NCBI GenBank assembly: GCA_946886725.1
Contig: CAMPJF010000029.1
Location: forward strand, 1 to 9,953
Origin: an uncultured Candidatus Saccharibacteria bacterium
Lineage (GTDB): Bacteria; Patescibacteria; Saccharimonadia; Saccharimonadales; UBA6022
Direction of reading: 5' to 3'
DNA: 9,953 nucleotides
Shown here: positions 1-6,806 of the stretch, piece by piece
Numbering within the stretch: the first letter of the stretch is position 1
How the letters are laid out: each line of letters starts with the position of its first letter
Notes under the pieces: model-generated
Seen by the model: only the letters and a program-made list of their open reading frames with translations
Databases searched by the model: none
What the model was told of the DNA's origin: nothing
Translations under genes and position numbers: made by a program

Positions 1-13
1 GCGTAGGATTGCC

Positions 14-34
14 GGGGTTAATCAAATTAACCTC
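14..34. repeat. Short inverted repeat near left edge
   Basis: GGTTAAT (16-22) and ATTAACC (26-32) form a 7-bp inverted repeat with a 3-nt centre, extendable by a G-T wobble and one G-C pair to 14-34. There is no T-run on either side, so it does not look like a terminator. Read leftward, the loop is TTG and the left arm contains a Shine-Dalgarno-like GAGGT. It could therefore hide a start codon, or be an operator of a leftward gene. Confidence 0.35.
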
Positions 35-66
35 TGTAAAACACGTCAACTCCTCAATTCCACCTC

Positions 67-95
67 ATTTTACTATATTTATGCTATTTTAGCAA
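67..95 (-). promoter_or_regulatory. Probable leftward promoter
   Basis: On the minus strand TTGCTA (95-90) is followed after exactly 17 nt by TAAAAT (72-67), a good sigma-70-type -35/-10 pair. A GAGGAG Shine-Dalgarno-like site follows at 55-50. A gene transcribed leftward, divergent from the deacetylase, probably begins at or beyond the left edge. A minus-strand frame stays open from a TTG at 49-47 (another in-frame TTG is at 25-23) to position 1. The GTG at 44-42, best spaced from GAGGAG, reads only five codons before a stop. The true start cannot be settled from this window. Confidence 0.4.
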
Positions 96-142
96 GTATA
101 TTTTATATTATGTTTTAGCATAAGCTTTACTACTGTTAAGAC

Positions 143-186
143 TGGATAATAGAATTGACAAAAATGTAAATTTGTAGTATTATCCA
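143..186. promoter_or_regulatory. Inverted repeat framing the deacetylase promoter (possible operator)
   Basis: TGGATAATA (143-151) and TATTATCCA (178-186) are perfect 9-bp reverse complements separated by 26 bp. The right arm contains the whole -10 box and the left arm ends three bases before the -35 box, so the repeat brackets the promoter. Transcription should start near 190, so the hairpin would not be in the mRNA. A DNA-binding regulator bound to both arms is the simplest reading. No regulator gene is visible here. Confidence 0.4.
155..183 (+). promoter_or_regulatory. Sigma-70 promoter of the deacetylase gene
   Basis: A perfect TTGACA (155-160) is followed by a 17-bp spacer and TATTAT (178-183), close to the bacterial housekeeping consensus. 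The predicted transcription start near 190 gives a leader of about 25 nt before the GTG start at 215. This is the strongest promoter in the window and the only one here clearly leaving room for a Shine-Dalgarno leader. Confidence 0.75.
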
Positions 187-204
187 ATCAAAGAAACTAT
201 ATGT

Positions 205-208
205 GGAG
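205..208 (+). promoter_or_regulatory. Ribosome binding site that fixes the deacetylase start
   Basis: GGAG at 205-208 lies 6 nt before the GTG at 215. An in-frame GTG at 203 overlaps this site and has no site of its own, so 215 is preferred. That start also gives a cleaner signal peptide beginning MKRK. Confidence 0.6.
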
Positions 209-214
209 TTCATC

Positions 215-2428
215 GTGAAACGCAAGACACTATATCTGACGGCTGTCAGTTTACTGATCGGTACCATCGCCAGCATCCTGCCAGCACTTGCAGCAGGCGT
301 AAATTTAGTTGCCAACAATTCGGTTGAAACAGCCGAAACAACAGGCAAGCCGACGAACTGGCGAGCGAATAAGTGGGGAACCAATACAGCGACCATGAGT
401 TATGCAACAGCCGGCAAGACGGGCAGCCGCAGCTTACTCGTCACTATGACCGCACACACGAGCGGTGATGCCAAGTGGATGCACGATGCGGTCAGCGTAA
501 AAGGGAATACATCCTACACCTATACGAGCGCCTACAAGGCAAGCGTCGAGACGAATATCATAGTCCAGTACGCTGACGCCAGCGGGAAGTTCAGCTACGT
601 TGACATTGCAACCGTTCCGTCGGCCGTGAATTGGAATACCACCACTGCCACATTTACCACACCAACAAGTGCCGTAAAGGTAGTCGTCTTACATGTCATC
701 AACACTAAAGGCACCTTGCAGACGGATGATTTTTCTATCGCTGAAACGAATGCCGTTATTACGCCAACTCCTACGCCAACACCAACCCCCAATCCAACAA
801 CGCCACCAGTGGATCACGACCATAGCGACCATCAACATAATCTGATTGCAAATGACTCGTTCGAAGTTGCGAACGGCACGACGCCAGCCGCGTGGTACAA
901 AAATAACTGGGGCAACAATACTGCGTCATTTACCTATGACACGACAGGCTACACTGGCACTCGTAGCGCCACCGTTACTATGACCGCCCACACCGACGGT
1001 GACGCAAAGTGGTACGCCGAAGCAGTCAGTGTCGCTGCGACGAAAAACTATATCTACCGAGATTTCTACAAATCAAATATCCCGACACGTGTCGTCGTGG
1101 CATACCTGGATGCTAATAATAATTATAGTTACCAAGAACTTGCTGGTGCGGTCGCCAGCAGCGCCTGGAAGCAGTACAGCGCAACGTTCACCGTACCGGC
1201 AGGCGCAGTGAAAGCTTCGGTTTTTCACGTCATCGACCGCGTTGGCAGCCTTAGTATCGACGATGCTATTTTAGAGGCCGCGCTACCTCCAGCCGCAACG
1301 CCAGCACTTGCTGTCCCGAATGCATCACTCGAAACGGCAAATGGGGCATTACCAGCCAGCTGGAACACAAGCAGCTGGGGCGTTAACTCACCATCGTTCC
1401 AATATATGAATGAAGGTCGGACCGGTACAAAAAGCGCCAAAGTAACCATGAGTAATTACACGAGCGGCGATGCGAAATGGTACTTTGATCCGATCAAAAC
1501 CGTCGAACCTGGCAAGCGATACCGCGCCACAATGTATTACAAATCAAACATCGAACCACACGCCGTTGCGATGGTGATTATGGCTGACGGCACCGAACGC
1601 TACTATGCGATGCCATCAGCACCCGCATCTGCAGCAACGTGGCGACAATACAGCGACACCTTTAGCGTTCCGACCGGTGCCGTATCTGCGTCCGTATTCA
1701 TGTATATCAACCAGAATGGCTGGCTACAAACAGACGACTACAGCCTGTCCGACTATGTTCCTAATGGATATAATCGACCACTCGTCACGATGACGTTTGA
1801 CGATGGCCACGAAGACAACACGCAAACCGCGCTACCTATCATGAACCAGTACGGACTGAAGTCCACTCAGTGCTACGCAACTTCATTCATAGAAGGCAAG
1901 TCGCAATCTGTCATAGATGATGTCTTGGCGTTTCAGAATAGTGGACATGAAATCTGCTCACACACTGTCACGCATCCATTCTTGACGACGCTTAATGCCA
2001 GTAATCTAACCTTTGAATTGCAACATTCTAAGCAATATCTAGAGAAGATTACCGGACGACCAGTTGTCAACTTCGCGTCACCGTACGGTGACTACAATAC
2101 GACCGTTACGAATGAGGTTAAAAAATATTATCGATCGCATCGCAGTGTTGATGAGGGCTATAATTCGAAAGATAACTTTAATATATACAACCTTCGCGTA
2201 CAAAATGTACTTGACACTACGAGTGCTAGCCAAATAGCCGCATGGATTGCGCAGGCAAAAATGGATAATACCTGGTTGATTTTAGTCTATCACCGCGTCG
2301 CGAACGATCCAGGGCCATTTGACAGCTATACGAGCGTCTTCGCCGAACACGCCAAAGTCATTAGCGAAAGTGGTGTCGCGGTCAAAACGTACAATGATGC
2401 GCTGAACGAAGTTCTTGCCCAGCAATAG
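215..2428 (+). CDS. Secreted polysaccharide deacetylase (CE4/NodB) with three carbohydrate-binding-like modules
   Basis: Predicted exported enzyme of 737 residues that removes acetyl groups from an N- or O-acetylated polysaccharide such as peptidoglycan, chitin or another glycan. A signal peptide (MKRK, hydrophobic 6-22, ALA-A cleavage near 26) is followed by three homologous beta-sandwich modules of CBM4/9-like type at about 29-176, 209-354 and 364-514. All share a pattern of the kind SxExxNGxxPxxW...SGDAKW...DD. A Thr-Pro linker (183-198) and a His/Asp-rich stretch (199-208) separate modules 1 and 2. The NodB domain (about 515-737) shows T527-F-D-D-G (D530 metal ligand), H583-x3-H587-P, S622-P-Y-G625 and Y692-H-R-V. 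The Arg normally found in the RxPYG motif is Ala621, a substitution that needs checking but need not abolish activity. No sortase or membrane anchor is seen at the C-terminus. The gene is alone in its transcription unit. CE4 assignment is strong; the substrate and the exact binding-module family are inferred. Confidence 0.9.
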   Translation: MKRKTLYLTAVSLLIGTIASILPALAAGVNLVANNSVETAETTGKPTNWRANKWGTNTATMSYATAGKTGSRSLLVTMTAHTSGDAKWMHDAVSVKGNTSYTYTSAYKASVETNIIVQYADASGKFSYVDIATVPSAVNWNTTTATFTTPTSAVKVVVLHVINTKGTLQTDDFSIAETNAVITPTPTPTPTPNPTTPPVDHDHSDHQHNLIANDSFEVANGTTPAAWYKNNWGNNTASFTYDTTGYTGTRSATVTMTAHTDGDAKWYAEAVSVAATKNYIYRDFYKSNIPTRVVVAYLDANNNYSYQELAGAVASSAWKQYSATFTVPAGAVKASVFHVIDRVGSLSIDDAILEAALPPAATPALAVPNASLETANGALPASWNTSSWGVNSPSFQYMNEGRTGTKSAKVTMSNYTSGDAKWYFDPIKTVEPGKRYRATMYYKSNIEPHAVAMVIMADGTERYYAMPSAPASAATWRQYSDTFSVPTGAVSASVFMYINQNGWLQTDDYSLSDYVPNGYNRPLVTMTFDDGHEDNTQTALPIMNQYGLKSTQCYATSFIEGKSQSVIDDVLAFQNSGHEICSHTVTHPFLTTLNASNLTFELQHSKQYLEKITGRPVVNFASPYGDYNTTVTNEVKKYYRSHRSVDEGYNSKDNFNIYNLRVQNVLDTTSASQIAAWIAQAKMDNTWLILVYHRVANDPGPFDSYTSVFAEHAKVISESGVAVKTYNDALNEVLAQQ
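761..808 (+). repeat. Thr-Pro repeat linker
   Basis: Degenerate 6-nt units (ACGCCA, ACACCA and similar) encode a Thr-Pro-rich linker, residues 183-198 of the deacetylase. It continues directly into a His/Asp-rich segment with five His in ten residues. The linker is an extended spacer between binding modules 1 and 2. Unit codons vary, so slippage-based switching is not especially likely. Confidence 0.6.
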
Positions 2429-2500
2429 TGAGCCGAAATGCCATTTTAAAGGAACCGGTTTAGCCTAAATAAAAGCAAACAATAATTTTTACATCATTTC

Positions 2501-2524
2501 AAGAGGAGGTAATCGCCTCCTCTT
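2501..2524 (+). terminator. Hairpin after deacetylase, probable terminator
   Basis: AAGAGGAGG (2501-2509) pairs perfectly with CCTCCTCTT (2516-2524) around a 6-nt loop. The following sequence (TTGTCGTAT) is only mildly T-rich, so termination may be weak or factor-assisted. It lies 72 nt past the deacetylase stop and before the next gene's promoter. The AGGAGGT in its left arm looks like an ideal ribosome binding site but has no start codon at proper distance. Confidence 0.5.
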
Positions 2525-2576
2525 GTCGTATCTGCGCCGAACGCACCAAACATTAGTCGGTGACCTGCCATACCGC

Positions 2577-2605
2577 TAGACCTTATCGAAATTTGGGTTT
2601 ATTAT
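2577..2605 (+). promoter_or_regulatory. Promoter of the endonuclease/phosphatase-family gene
   Basis: TAGACC (2577-2582, four of six -35 consensus bases) is followed after 17 bp by TATTAT (2600-2605). Only 7 nt separate the -10 box from the ATG at 2613, so the transcript should start at or next to the start codon. Confidence 0.5.
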
Positions 2606-2612
2606 AAGGAAC

Positions 2613-3362
2613 ATGAAAATAACATTTAGTTCGCTTAATGTTCAGGGATTCGCAGAGTGGGACGACAGAAAAGCAAACATCATCAACTACATCCAGCAAA
2701 CCGAGCCGGACATTGTACTATTTCAAGAGGTGACATTCTTGCCACAAATCAATGCAGAGAATCAGGTAAGTCTGCTGAATAAATCTTTACGCTATAAATA
2801 TGAAAATACGGCGATCACTCGGCTTCAGGACAGCCCAGTGTACGAAAACTACCGCGAAGGACTTGGGATTATCAGCAAATATCCTATTCTTAAAAGCGAA
2901 ACGATCATCTTAAAGCAGCAGCCGCATGATGAACATCAGCGCATCGTGCAATTGATTGATATCTTGTATCAGGACACGATTGTTAAATTTGCCAATCTAC
3001 ATTTTTCTATTAGCGACAATGACGAAAATCTTCCTAGAGAGCACCTAATCGAGCTGATGCAAATCCTTGAAAGCCGCGGCGAAACGCGCATCCTAGGTGG
3101 GGACTTTAATATGGACGATATCGATATCCACAGCGATCTATGGCAAGACAAGTACATCTGTTCATCCGCAACGTCATACATCACATATCCATCGATGAAT
3201 AAGCGCGTCGATTATTACCTTCTACCGAAAGAGTACGCTTTTACATCGATCGCAACATCGCCGGATGGCTTATCGGACCACCGCGCACTGACAGTCGGAA
3301 CGGAAAATGCCGCGCCAGTGCCACTCGAAAAGACTAAAGAAATCGCCTACCGATCCGCGTAA
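2613..3362 (+). CDS. Endonuclease/exonuclease/phosphatase-superfamily protein
   Basis: A 249-residue cytoplasmic metal-dependent hydrolase of the DNase I/exonuclease III/inositol-phosphatase fold. No signal peptide or membrane segment is seen. The catalytic pattern is complete: N9 in the opening strand, Q38-E39 (Mg2+ ligand), H130 (NLHF), G162-G-D164-F-N166, R198-V-D200 and S221-D222-H223 near the C-terminus. The last 25 or so residues are a polar tail after the domain. The length fits a single-domain member. The superfamily spans DNA repair nucleases, RNases and lipid or sugar phosphatases, and the sequence alone does not say which. The gene is monocistronic, between the deacetylase hairpin and the methyltransferase gene. 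The ATG follows a -10 box by 7 nt. The AAGGA at 2606-2610 is too close to act as a normal ribosome binding site. Confidence 0.85.
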   Translation: MKITFSSLNVQGFAEWDDRKANIINYIQQTEPDIVLFQEVTFLPQINAENQVSLLNKSLRYKYENTAITRLQDSPVYENYREGLGIISKYPILKSETIILKQQPHDEHQRIVQLIDILYQDTIVKFANLHFSISDNDENLPREHLIELMQILESRGETRILGGDFNMDDIDIHSDLWQDKYICSSATSYITYPSMNKRVDYYLLPKEYAFTSIATSPDGLSDHRALTVGTENAAPVPLEKTKEIAYRSA

Positions 3363-3396
3363 TCAGTCCTTGACCCCATCTTGGAAATCAGCACCA

Positions 3397-3426
3397 TTAC
3401 CATTTACGCGTCAAATAAGGTAAAAT
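3397..3426 (+). promoter_or_regulatory. Promoter of the RNA methyltransferase gene
   Basis: TAAAAT (3421-3426) is a good -10 box ending 6 nt before the ATG at 3433. A weak -35, TTACCA (3397-3402), sits 18 bp upstream. The spacing predicts a leaderless mRNA. Confidence 0.45.
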
Positions 3427-3432
3427 AAAGGG

Positions 3433-4740
3433 ATGAGCGCAAAAACTTTTCCTATCGTAGAAATGACCCTCGACAAGATCGTGGGCGGCGGCCAAACTCT
3501 TGGCAGTCTTGACTATGGCAAAAAAGCCTTCGTCTGGGGCGGACTTCCCGGCGAAAAAGTATTAGTCCAGCTAACTAAAAAGAAATCCAGCTACGTCGAA
3601 GGTGTCGTCACCGAGGTCATCGAGCCAAGCGCCGACCGCGTCAATCCAATCGACGAAGCCAGCTATCTATCCACCAGTCCATGGCAGATCATGAGCTTTG
3701 ACCGTGAGCAACACTACAAATCAGCTCTAATCGAAGAGGCCTTCGAGCTACATGATATCGTGCTACCAAACGCTATCGAGGTATATAGCGATGATCGCGA
3801 CATGGCGTATCGCAACAAGATCGAGTTTAGCTGGTGGTGGGATAAAGAAGCAGGGCAGTTAGATCTTGCATTCTTTCGACGTGGCACACATGGCAAAATC
3901 CCCGTCAACGGCAGCAGCCTAGCTGATCCAAAAATAAATGAAGCAGCACATCGCATTCGCGACACACTTCGCAACCGCGACATCCAAGCATTTCATTTAA
4001 AGACGCTGCTCATTCGCTCTAATAGAAATGGCGATGTCGTCGCGCAACTGTACGTCAAAGACGAAATGTTCGACGCCTTTACCGAACAGGAGCTTCGTGA
4101 TTTCGATATCGCGGGATTTGAATTAATTTTCTCCAATCCGAAAAGCCCTGCAAGCGTCATCACAAAGCGCCTACAGGCCTGGGGCGAAACAAGCCTGACT
4201 GACACGATTTTGGATATTCCGTTCACTTACGCAGTCGAAGGGTTTTTCCAAATTAATCTACCTGTATACGAACAAGCTCTTCGAGATATGAAAGAATGGG
4301 TAACACCAGGCAAGCCTGCCGTTGATCTTTATAGCGGCGTCGGCACGATTGGCTTGACGATCGGTGGCGATAACGTCACGATGGTGGAAATTAATGAGCA
4401 TGCCGTACGTGAAATGGAGCGCAACATTACCGCGCTCGAACGCGAAAAGGCCGTCAAAGCGATCCTCGCGCCAAGCGAGTCCGCCCTTGAACATATCTCT
4501 GGCGATGCAACAATCATCGTTGATCCACCGCGCGCTGGCCTGCATGAAGATGTCATCAAAAAGCTACTCGAAACAGCTCCCGAACGCATTATCTATCTGT
4601 CTTGCAATCCTGTCACTCAAGCCCGTGATACGGCGCTACTCTGCGCAGAGAAATACGGTATCAAATCGCACCGTGGATATAATTTCTTTCCGCGAACACC
4701 CCACATCGAACACTTGGTCGTCCTTGACCGCAAGCCATAA
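3433..4740 (+). CDS. TRAM-domain 23S rRNA/tRNA 5-methyluridine methyltransferase (RlmD/TrmA family)
   Basis: A 435-residue S-adenosylmethionine-dependent enzyme predicted to methylate C5 of a uridine, most likely in 23S rRNA. An N-terminal TRAM RNA-binding domain (about 7-70) precedes the linker domain and the Rossmann methyltransferase domain. Visible motifs are F271-F-Q-I-N (catalytic Gln273), D298-L-Y-S-G-V-G (SAM binding), D364-P-P-R-A-G, the nucleophile Cys391 in S-C-N-P, and the general-base candidate Glu426 in HIEHL. The 4Fe-4S cysteines of E. coli RlmD (CGGC region) are absent: the matching segment reads S80-T-S-P-W-Q85, and the protein has only two Cys overall (Cys391 and one in LLCAEK). 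Cluster-free relatives such as RlmCD are known, so activity is expected. Whether the target is U1939, U747 or tRNA U54 cannot be read from the sequence. Good start: ATG 6 nt past a -10 box, with a TRAM domain beginning right after it. Confidence 0.9.
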   Translation: MSAKTFPIVEMTLDKIVGGGQTLGSLDYGKKAFVWGGLPGEKVLVQLTKKKSSYVEGVVTEVIEPSADRVNPIDEASYLSTSPWQIMSFDREQHYKSALIEEAFELHDIVLPNAIEVYSDDRDMAYRNKIEFSWWWDKEAGQLDLAFFRRGTHGKIPVNGSSLADPKINEAAHRIRDTLRNRDIQAFHLKTLLIRSNRNGDVVAQLYVKDEMFDAFTEQELRDFDIAGFELIFSNPKSPASVITKRLQAWGETSLTDTILDIPFTYAVEGFFQINLPVYEQALRDMKEWVTPGKPAVDLYSGVGTIGLTIGGDNVTMVEINEHAVREMERNITALEREKAVKAILAPSESALEHISGDATIIVDPPRAGLHEDVIKKLLETAPERIIYLSCNPVTQARDTALLCAEKYGIKSHRGYNFFPRTPHIEHLVVLDRKP

Positions 4741-4755
4741 GTTTCAACATTATTG

Positions 4756-4784
4756 TTGCAATGACTCAGCATAAGGTATATGCT
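4756..4784 (+). promoter_or_regulatory. Promoter of first pilin unit
   Basis: TTGCAA (4756-4761), a 17-bp spacer and TATGCT (4779-4784) precede the ATG at 4795 by 10 nt. The stretch GTATATGCTTAT (4776-4787) matches the second pilin promoter (6789-6800) at 11 of 12 positions, and the -35 boxes lie at the same distance, so the two units are probably expressed together. The -10 box overlaps an upstream in-frame ATG at 4780, which argues against that start. Confidence 0.6.
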
Positions 4785-4790
4785 TATTTT
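4768..4790 (+). terminator. Weak hairpin plus T-run after the methyltransferase gene
   Basis: AGCATA (4768-4773) pairs with TATGCT (4779-4784) around AGGTA and is followed by TATTTT. It could end the methyltransferase transcript. The stem is only 6 bp and AT-rich, and it coincides with the -10 box of the pilin promoter, so it may instead be an operator or chance. Confidence 0.25.
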
Positions 4791-4794
4791 AATT

Positions 4795-6249
4795 ATGAAT
4801 TCGCGCAGCAAATATGGCTTTACGCTAATCGAAGTGCTTGTCGTCATGACCGCACTGGGCATTATTGCCACCATGCTCACGCTTAATTACGTCAACATTC
4901 AAAAGCAATCCCGCGACAGCAAGCGGCAGGCTAGTGCGACAAGCCTTTCGGAAAGCCTTGAACGATACTTTGAATTAAACGGCGAATACCCCAATGTCTC
5001 AACCGTTACCAATCCTAATGCAACACTTGTCAAGCAAACCCTTAGTATTCCGACAATTAACAGCTTGTTGGGTCCTAGCGCGCCAGCAGGATCGAACGTC
5101 AACGCTTGGACAACCGGAACCGCCAATGCAACGAATCAACTGACCTATGCACCCAACACCGATACGTCCAACAGCTGCCTGACAGGATCGGCAGCTTCGG
5201 ATGTATGTATTGATTTTAGATTGCAGTATTACAAGGAAGAAACCGGGTCCATTGCAACGATCTATAGTCGGAATCGAGCGATTGCCGCAGCCGCGGCACT
5301 AGTCACGCCAAGCGCCCCTACAGTCGATGTACAACTGAATAACGGCGACGCCGTCGCAACCGCCACCGGATCAACTTGCAATGGAGGCTCGAGCGTCGAG
5401 TATGCCTTCCGAACGCGCACAAACGACGGCACATGGTCGGCATACACAGGATGGAGCGGCGAACCCACCGCTCGTCAACCGGTCGCCATAGGAACAAAGT
5501 ACGGCTACCAGGCAAAGGCTCAATGCGCCCGCGATGATCAGGTTAGCGGCGAATCCGCGCCAAGTAGCGAGGCGTCGTACACGCATCCTATCCCTACACC
5601 AGCGCCACCAACAATAAATCAATCAACAGCAGGCACGACAACGACATTTTCAGTGAACACCATCACATGCTCTCCAGGTACTACCGCACAAGTTCAGTAT
5701 CAGCTGACGACAGATTGGGGCTATAACGGCGCCTGGACCGCACCACTCAGTAATACCGGAACACACGTTATTAATACTGCAAACCAAGGCTACGAATATG
5801 TCGACCAAGCACAGGCCCGCTGCGTCACTGCCGTTACTGCAAGCCCATGGAGCACTTCTTCTACTGATAGCTACATCAGCCCTGTCGCTACGCCAGGAGG
5901 GGCGACTAATTATCTTGCAACCATGTCTTCAGGCGCGACGTCGCTTGTATGGAGCTTTACTCGACCAGCATGTCATTCCAGTGTATCGACAGGCATTTAC
6001 TACAATGTATATGTCGACAATGGCTGGACCGTCAATGGGTCCAGCGGATGGACGGGATGGAGACACAGCATCATTACAAACCCCGCCACTACACTGACCG
6101 TCACTTTGACTCCAACGAGCGGGCCGACATTCACGAGCGGCGGTCGTTCAGCGATAACGTCTGAATGGTATTGTATTAATCAAACAACGGGTAGGCAAAG
6201 TAGCATTGGCCCACGCGTCCAAAGTGCGACGTACACATACAACCCATAG
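4795..6249 (+). CDS. Type IV prepilin-like protein with three beta-sandwich modules
   Basis: A 484-residue predicted surface filament subunit. An 8-residue leader (M-N-S-R-S-K-Y-G) is cut before F9, giving the class III signal G|FTLIE with Glu5 of the mature protein, followed by a hydrophobic alpha helix to about residue 33. The stalk domain carries ERYFELNGEYP and a Cys128-Cys138 loop. Three beta-rich modules follow, each with one Cys pair: A (about 170-265, C195/C244), B (about 270-365, C292/C343) and C (about 368-484, C393/C460), the last ending in C-x-N-x-T-T-G-R. Modules resemble Ig/fibronectin-like folds, which is inferred from pattern only. It is far longer than ordinary pilins, so it may be a minor or tip pilin. 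The start was chosen at 4795 because it follows the -10 box and matches the paralogue at 6807; ATG 4780 would add five residues. It forms an operon with the gene at 6259. No assembly ATPase or prepilin peptidase is in the window. Confidence 0.88.
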   Translation: MNSRSKYGFTLIEVLVVMTALGIIATMLTLNYVNIQKQSRDSKRQASATSLSESLERYFELNGEYPNVSTVTNPNATLVKQTLSIPTINSLLGPSAPAGSNVNAWTTGTANATNQLTYAPNTDTSNSCLTGSAASDVCIDFRLQYYKEETGSIATIYSRNRAIAAAAALVTPSAPTVDVQLNNGDAVATATGSTCNGGSSVEYAFRTRTNDGTWSAYTGWSGEPTARQPVAIGTKYGYQAKAQCARDDQVSGESAPSSEASYTHPIPTPAPPTINQSTAGTTTTFSVNTITCSPGTTAQVQYQLTTDWGYNGAWTAPLSNTGTHVINTANQGYEYVDQAQARCVTAVTASPWSTSSTDSYISPVATPGGATNYLATMSSGATSLVWSFTRPACHSSVSTGIYYNVYVDNGWTVNGSSGWTGWRHSIITNPATTLTVTLTPTSGPTFTSGGRSAITSEWYCINQTTGRQSSIGPRVQSATYTYNP

Positions 6250-6253
6250 GAGA
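6248..6253 (+). promoter_or_regulatory. Ribosome binding site overlapping the pilin stop codon
   Basis: AGGAGA begins inside the TAG stop (6247-6249) of the first pilin gene and lies 5 nt before the ATG at 6259. This indicates translational coupling of the pair. The second unit has the same layout, with AAGGA (8695-8699) overlapping the TAA stop. Confidence 0.65.
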
Positions 6254-6258
6254 TCCGC

Positions 6259-6687
6259 ATGCAATTAGATACACAACGAAAGAAAATGCTCATCATCGCC
6301 GCGGCCGCGGTAATCGTCCTAATTGGCGGCGCATTTACGATAGCCGCATTAAAACACCAGGCTAAAAATACTCTCGTACAGCAACAAGCCGAGGAATCAG
6401 CATCACGAGCAACTCCACTTACTGCAGCATCAGCAATCGAAAAGGAAGCAGACCGATTATTCAGCGAAGGCAATATGACTGCCGCGAAAGATAAATACGA
6501 AGCCGCCGCTGCTATCTACGCAGAAAACGGAGACACAGCAGCTGGTGAACGTATTATCATGCAGCTATCATTGATCGCTGCTAGTAAAAAAACAGACACC
6601 CCACAGACAACCGACCTTAGTAACGCACCGATTGATAAAAAACTTGACAGCGAACGCGGAGCGCCTGCACCAATCGACACACCATAA
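6259..6687 (+). CDS. Small membrane-anchored TPR-like protein, partner of first pilin
   Basis: A 142-residue bitopic protein. A short basic N-terminus (R7-K8-K9) and one transmembrane helix (10-31) place the rest outside the cytoplasm. A Gln/Ala-rich helical stretch is followed by a TPR-like helix pair (about 59-106: ADRLFSEGNMTAAKDKYEAA, then a second helix from about 92) and a disordered Pro/Asp-rich tail. It starts 9 nt after the pilin stop, with a coupled ribosome binding site. A paralogue with the same layout follows the second pilin, so each pilin seems to have its own partner. A role in pilin stability, assembly or anchoring is inference. No named family is recognised. Confidence 0.8.
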   Translation: MQLDTQRKKMLIIAAAAVIVLIGGAFTIAALKHQAKNTLVQQQAEESASRATPLTAASAIEKEADRLFSEGNMTAAKDKYEAAAAIYAENGDTAAGERIIMQLSLIAASKKTDTPQTTDLSNAPIDKKLDSERGAPAPIDTP

Positions 6688-6768
6688 TACAATGTCACAT
6701 AGCAGCATGAACCAATCTTGGTATGCAGCGCTGTAGTCTACTGACCTTCAAATGCGACCGGTTTCCTC

Positions 6769-6797
6769 TTGTCATTACGGGCTATACCGTATAAGCT
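6769..6797 (+). promoter_or_regulatory. Promoter of second pilin unit
   Basis: TTGTCA (6769-6774), 17 bp, and TAAGCT (6792-6797) precede the ATG at 6807 by 9 nt. The -10 lies in the perfect palindrome ATAAGCTTAT (6791-6800). The stretch GTATAAGCTTAT (6789-6800) is almost identical to the first pilin promoter. The rest of the 119-nt gap upstream (6688-6768) shows no gene and no convincing terminator. Confidence 0.6.
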
Positions 6798-6806
6798 TAT
6801 AGGGAA

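Noticed and set aside
203..214. Upstream GTG start for the deacetylase
   Set aside because: No ribosome binding site precedes it, and it overlaps the GGAG that serves the GTG at 215.
761..808. Thr-Pro repeat as a phase-variable tract or minisatellite
   Set aside because: The repeat units vary at the DNA level and a 6-nt unit would not shift the frame, so it is best read as a protein linker.
2504..2510. Perfect AGGAGGT ribosome-binding-like sequence
   Set aside because: It is one arm of a 9-bp hairpin, and no ATG, GTG or TTG lies at a usable distance.
4364..4774. 136-codon plus-strand open frame overlapping the methyltransferase gene
   Set aside because: It lies almost entirely inside the methyltransferase gene in another frame, has no ribosome binding site or promoter of its own, and gives a low-complexity Ser/Arg-rich protein.
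4780..4794. Upstream ATG start for the first pilin (five extra residues MLILI)
   Set aside because: It falls inside the -10 box of the shared pilin promoter, adds hydrophobic residues to a leader that should be short and charged, and does not match the paralogue.
6700..6727. Hairpin after the first TPR-like gene (CCAA/TTGG with outer GCAT/ATGC)
   Set aside because: The loop is too small, the stem is interrupted by a bulge, and no T-run follows, so it is not a convincing terminator.
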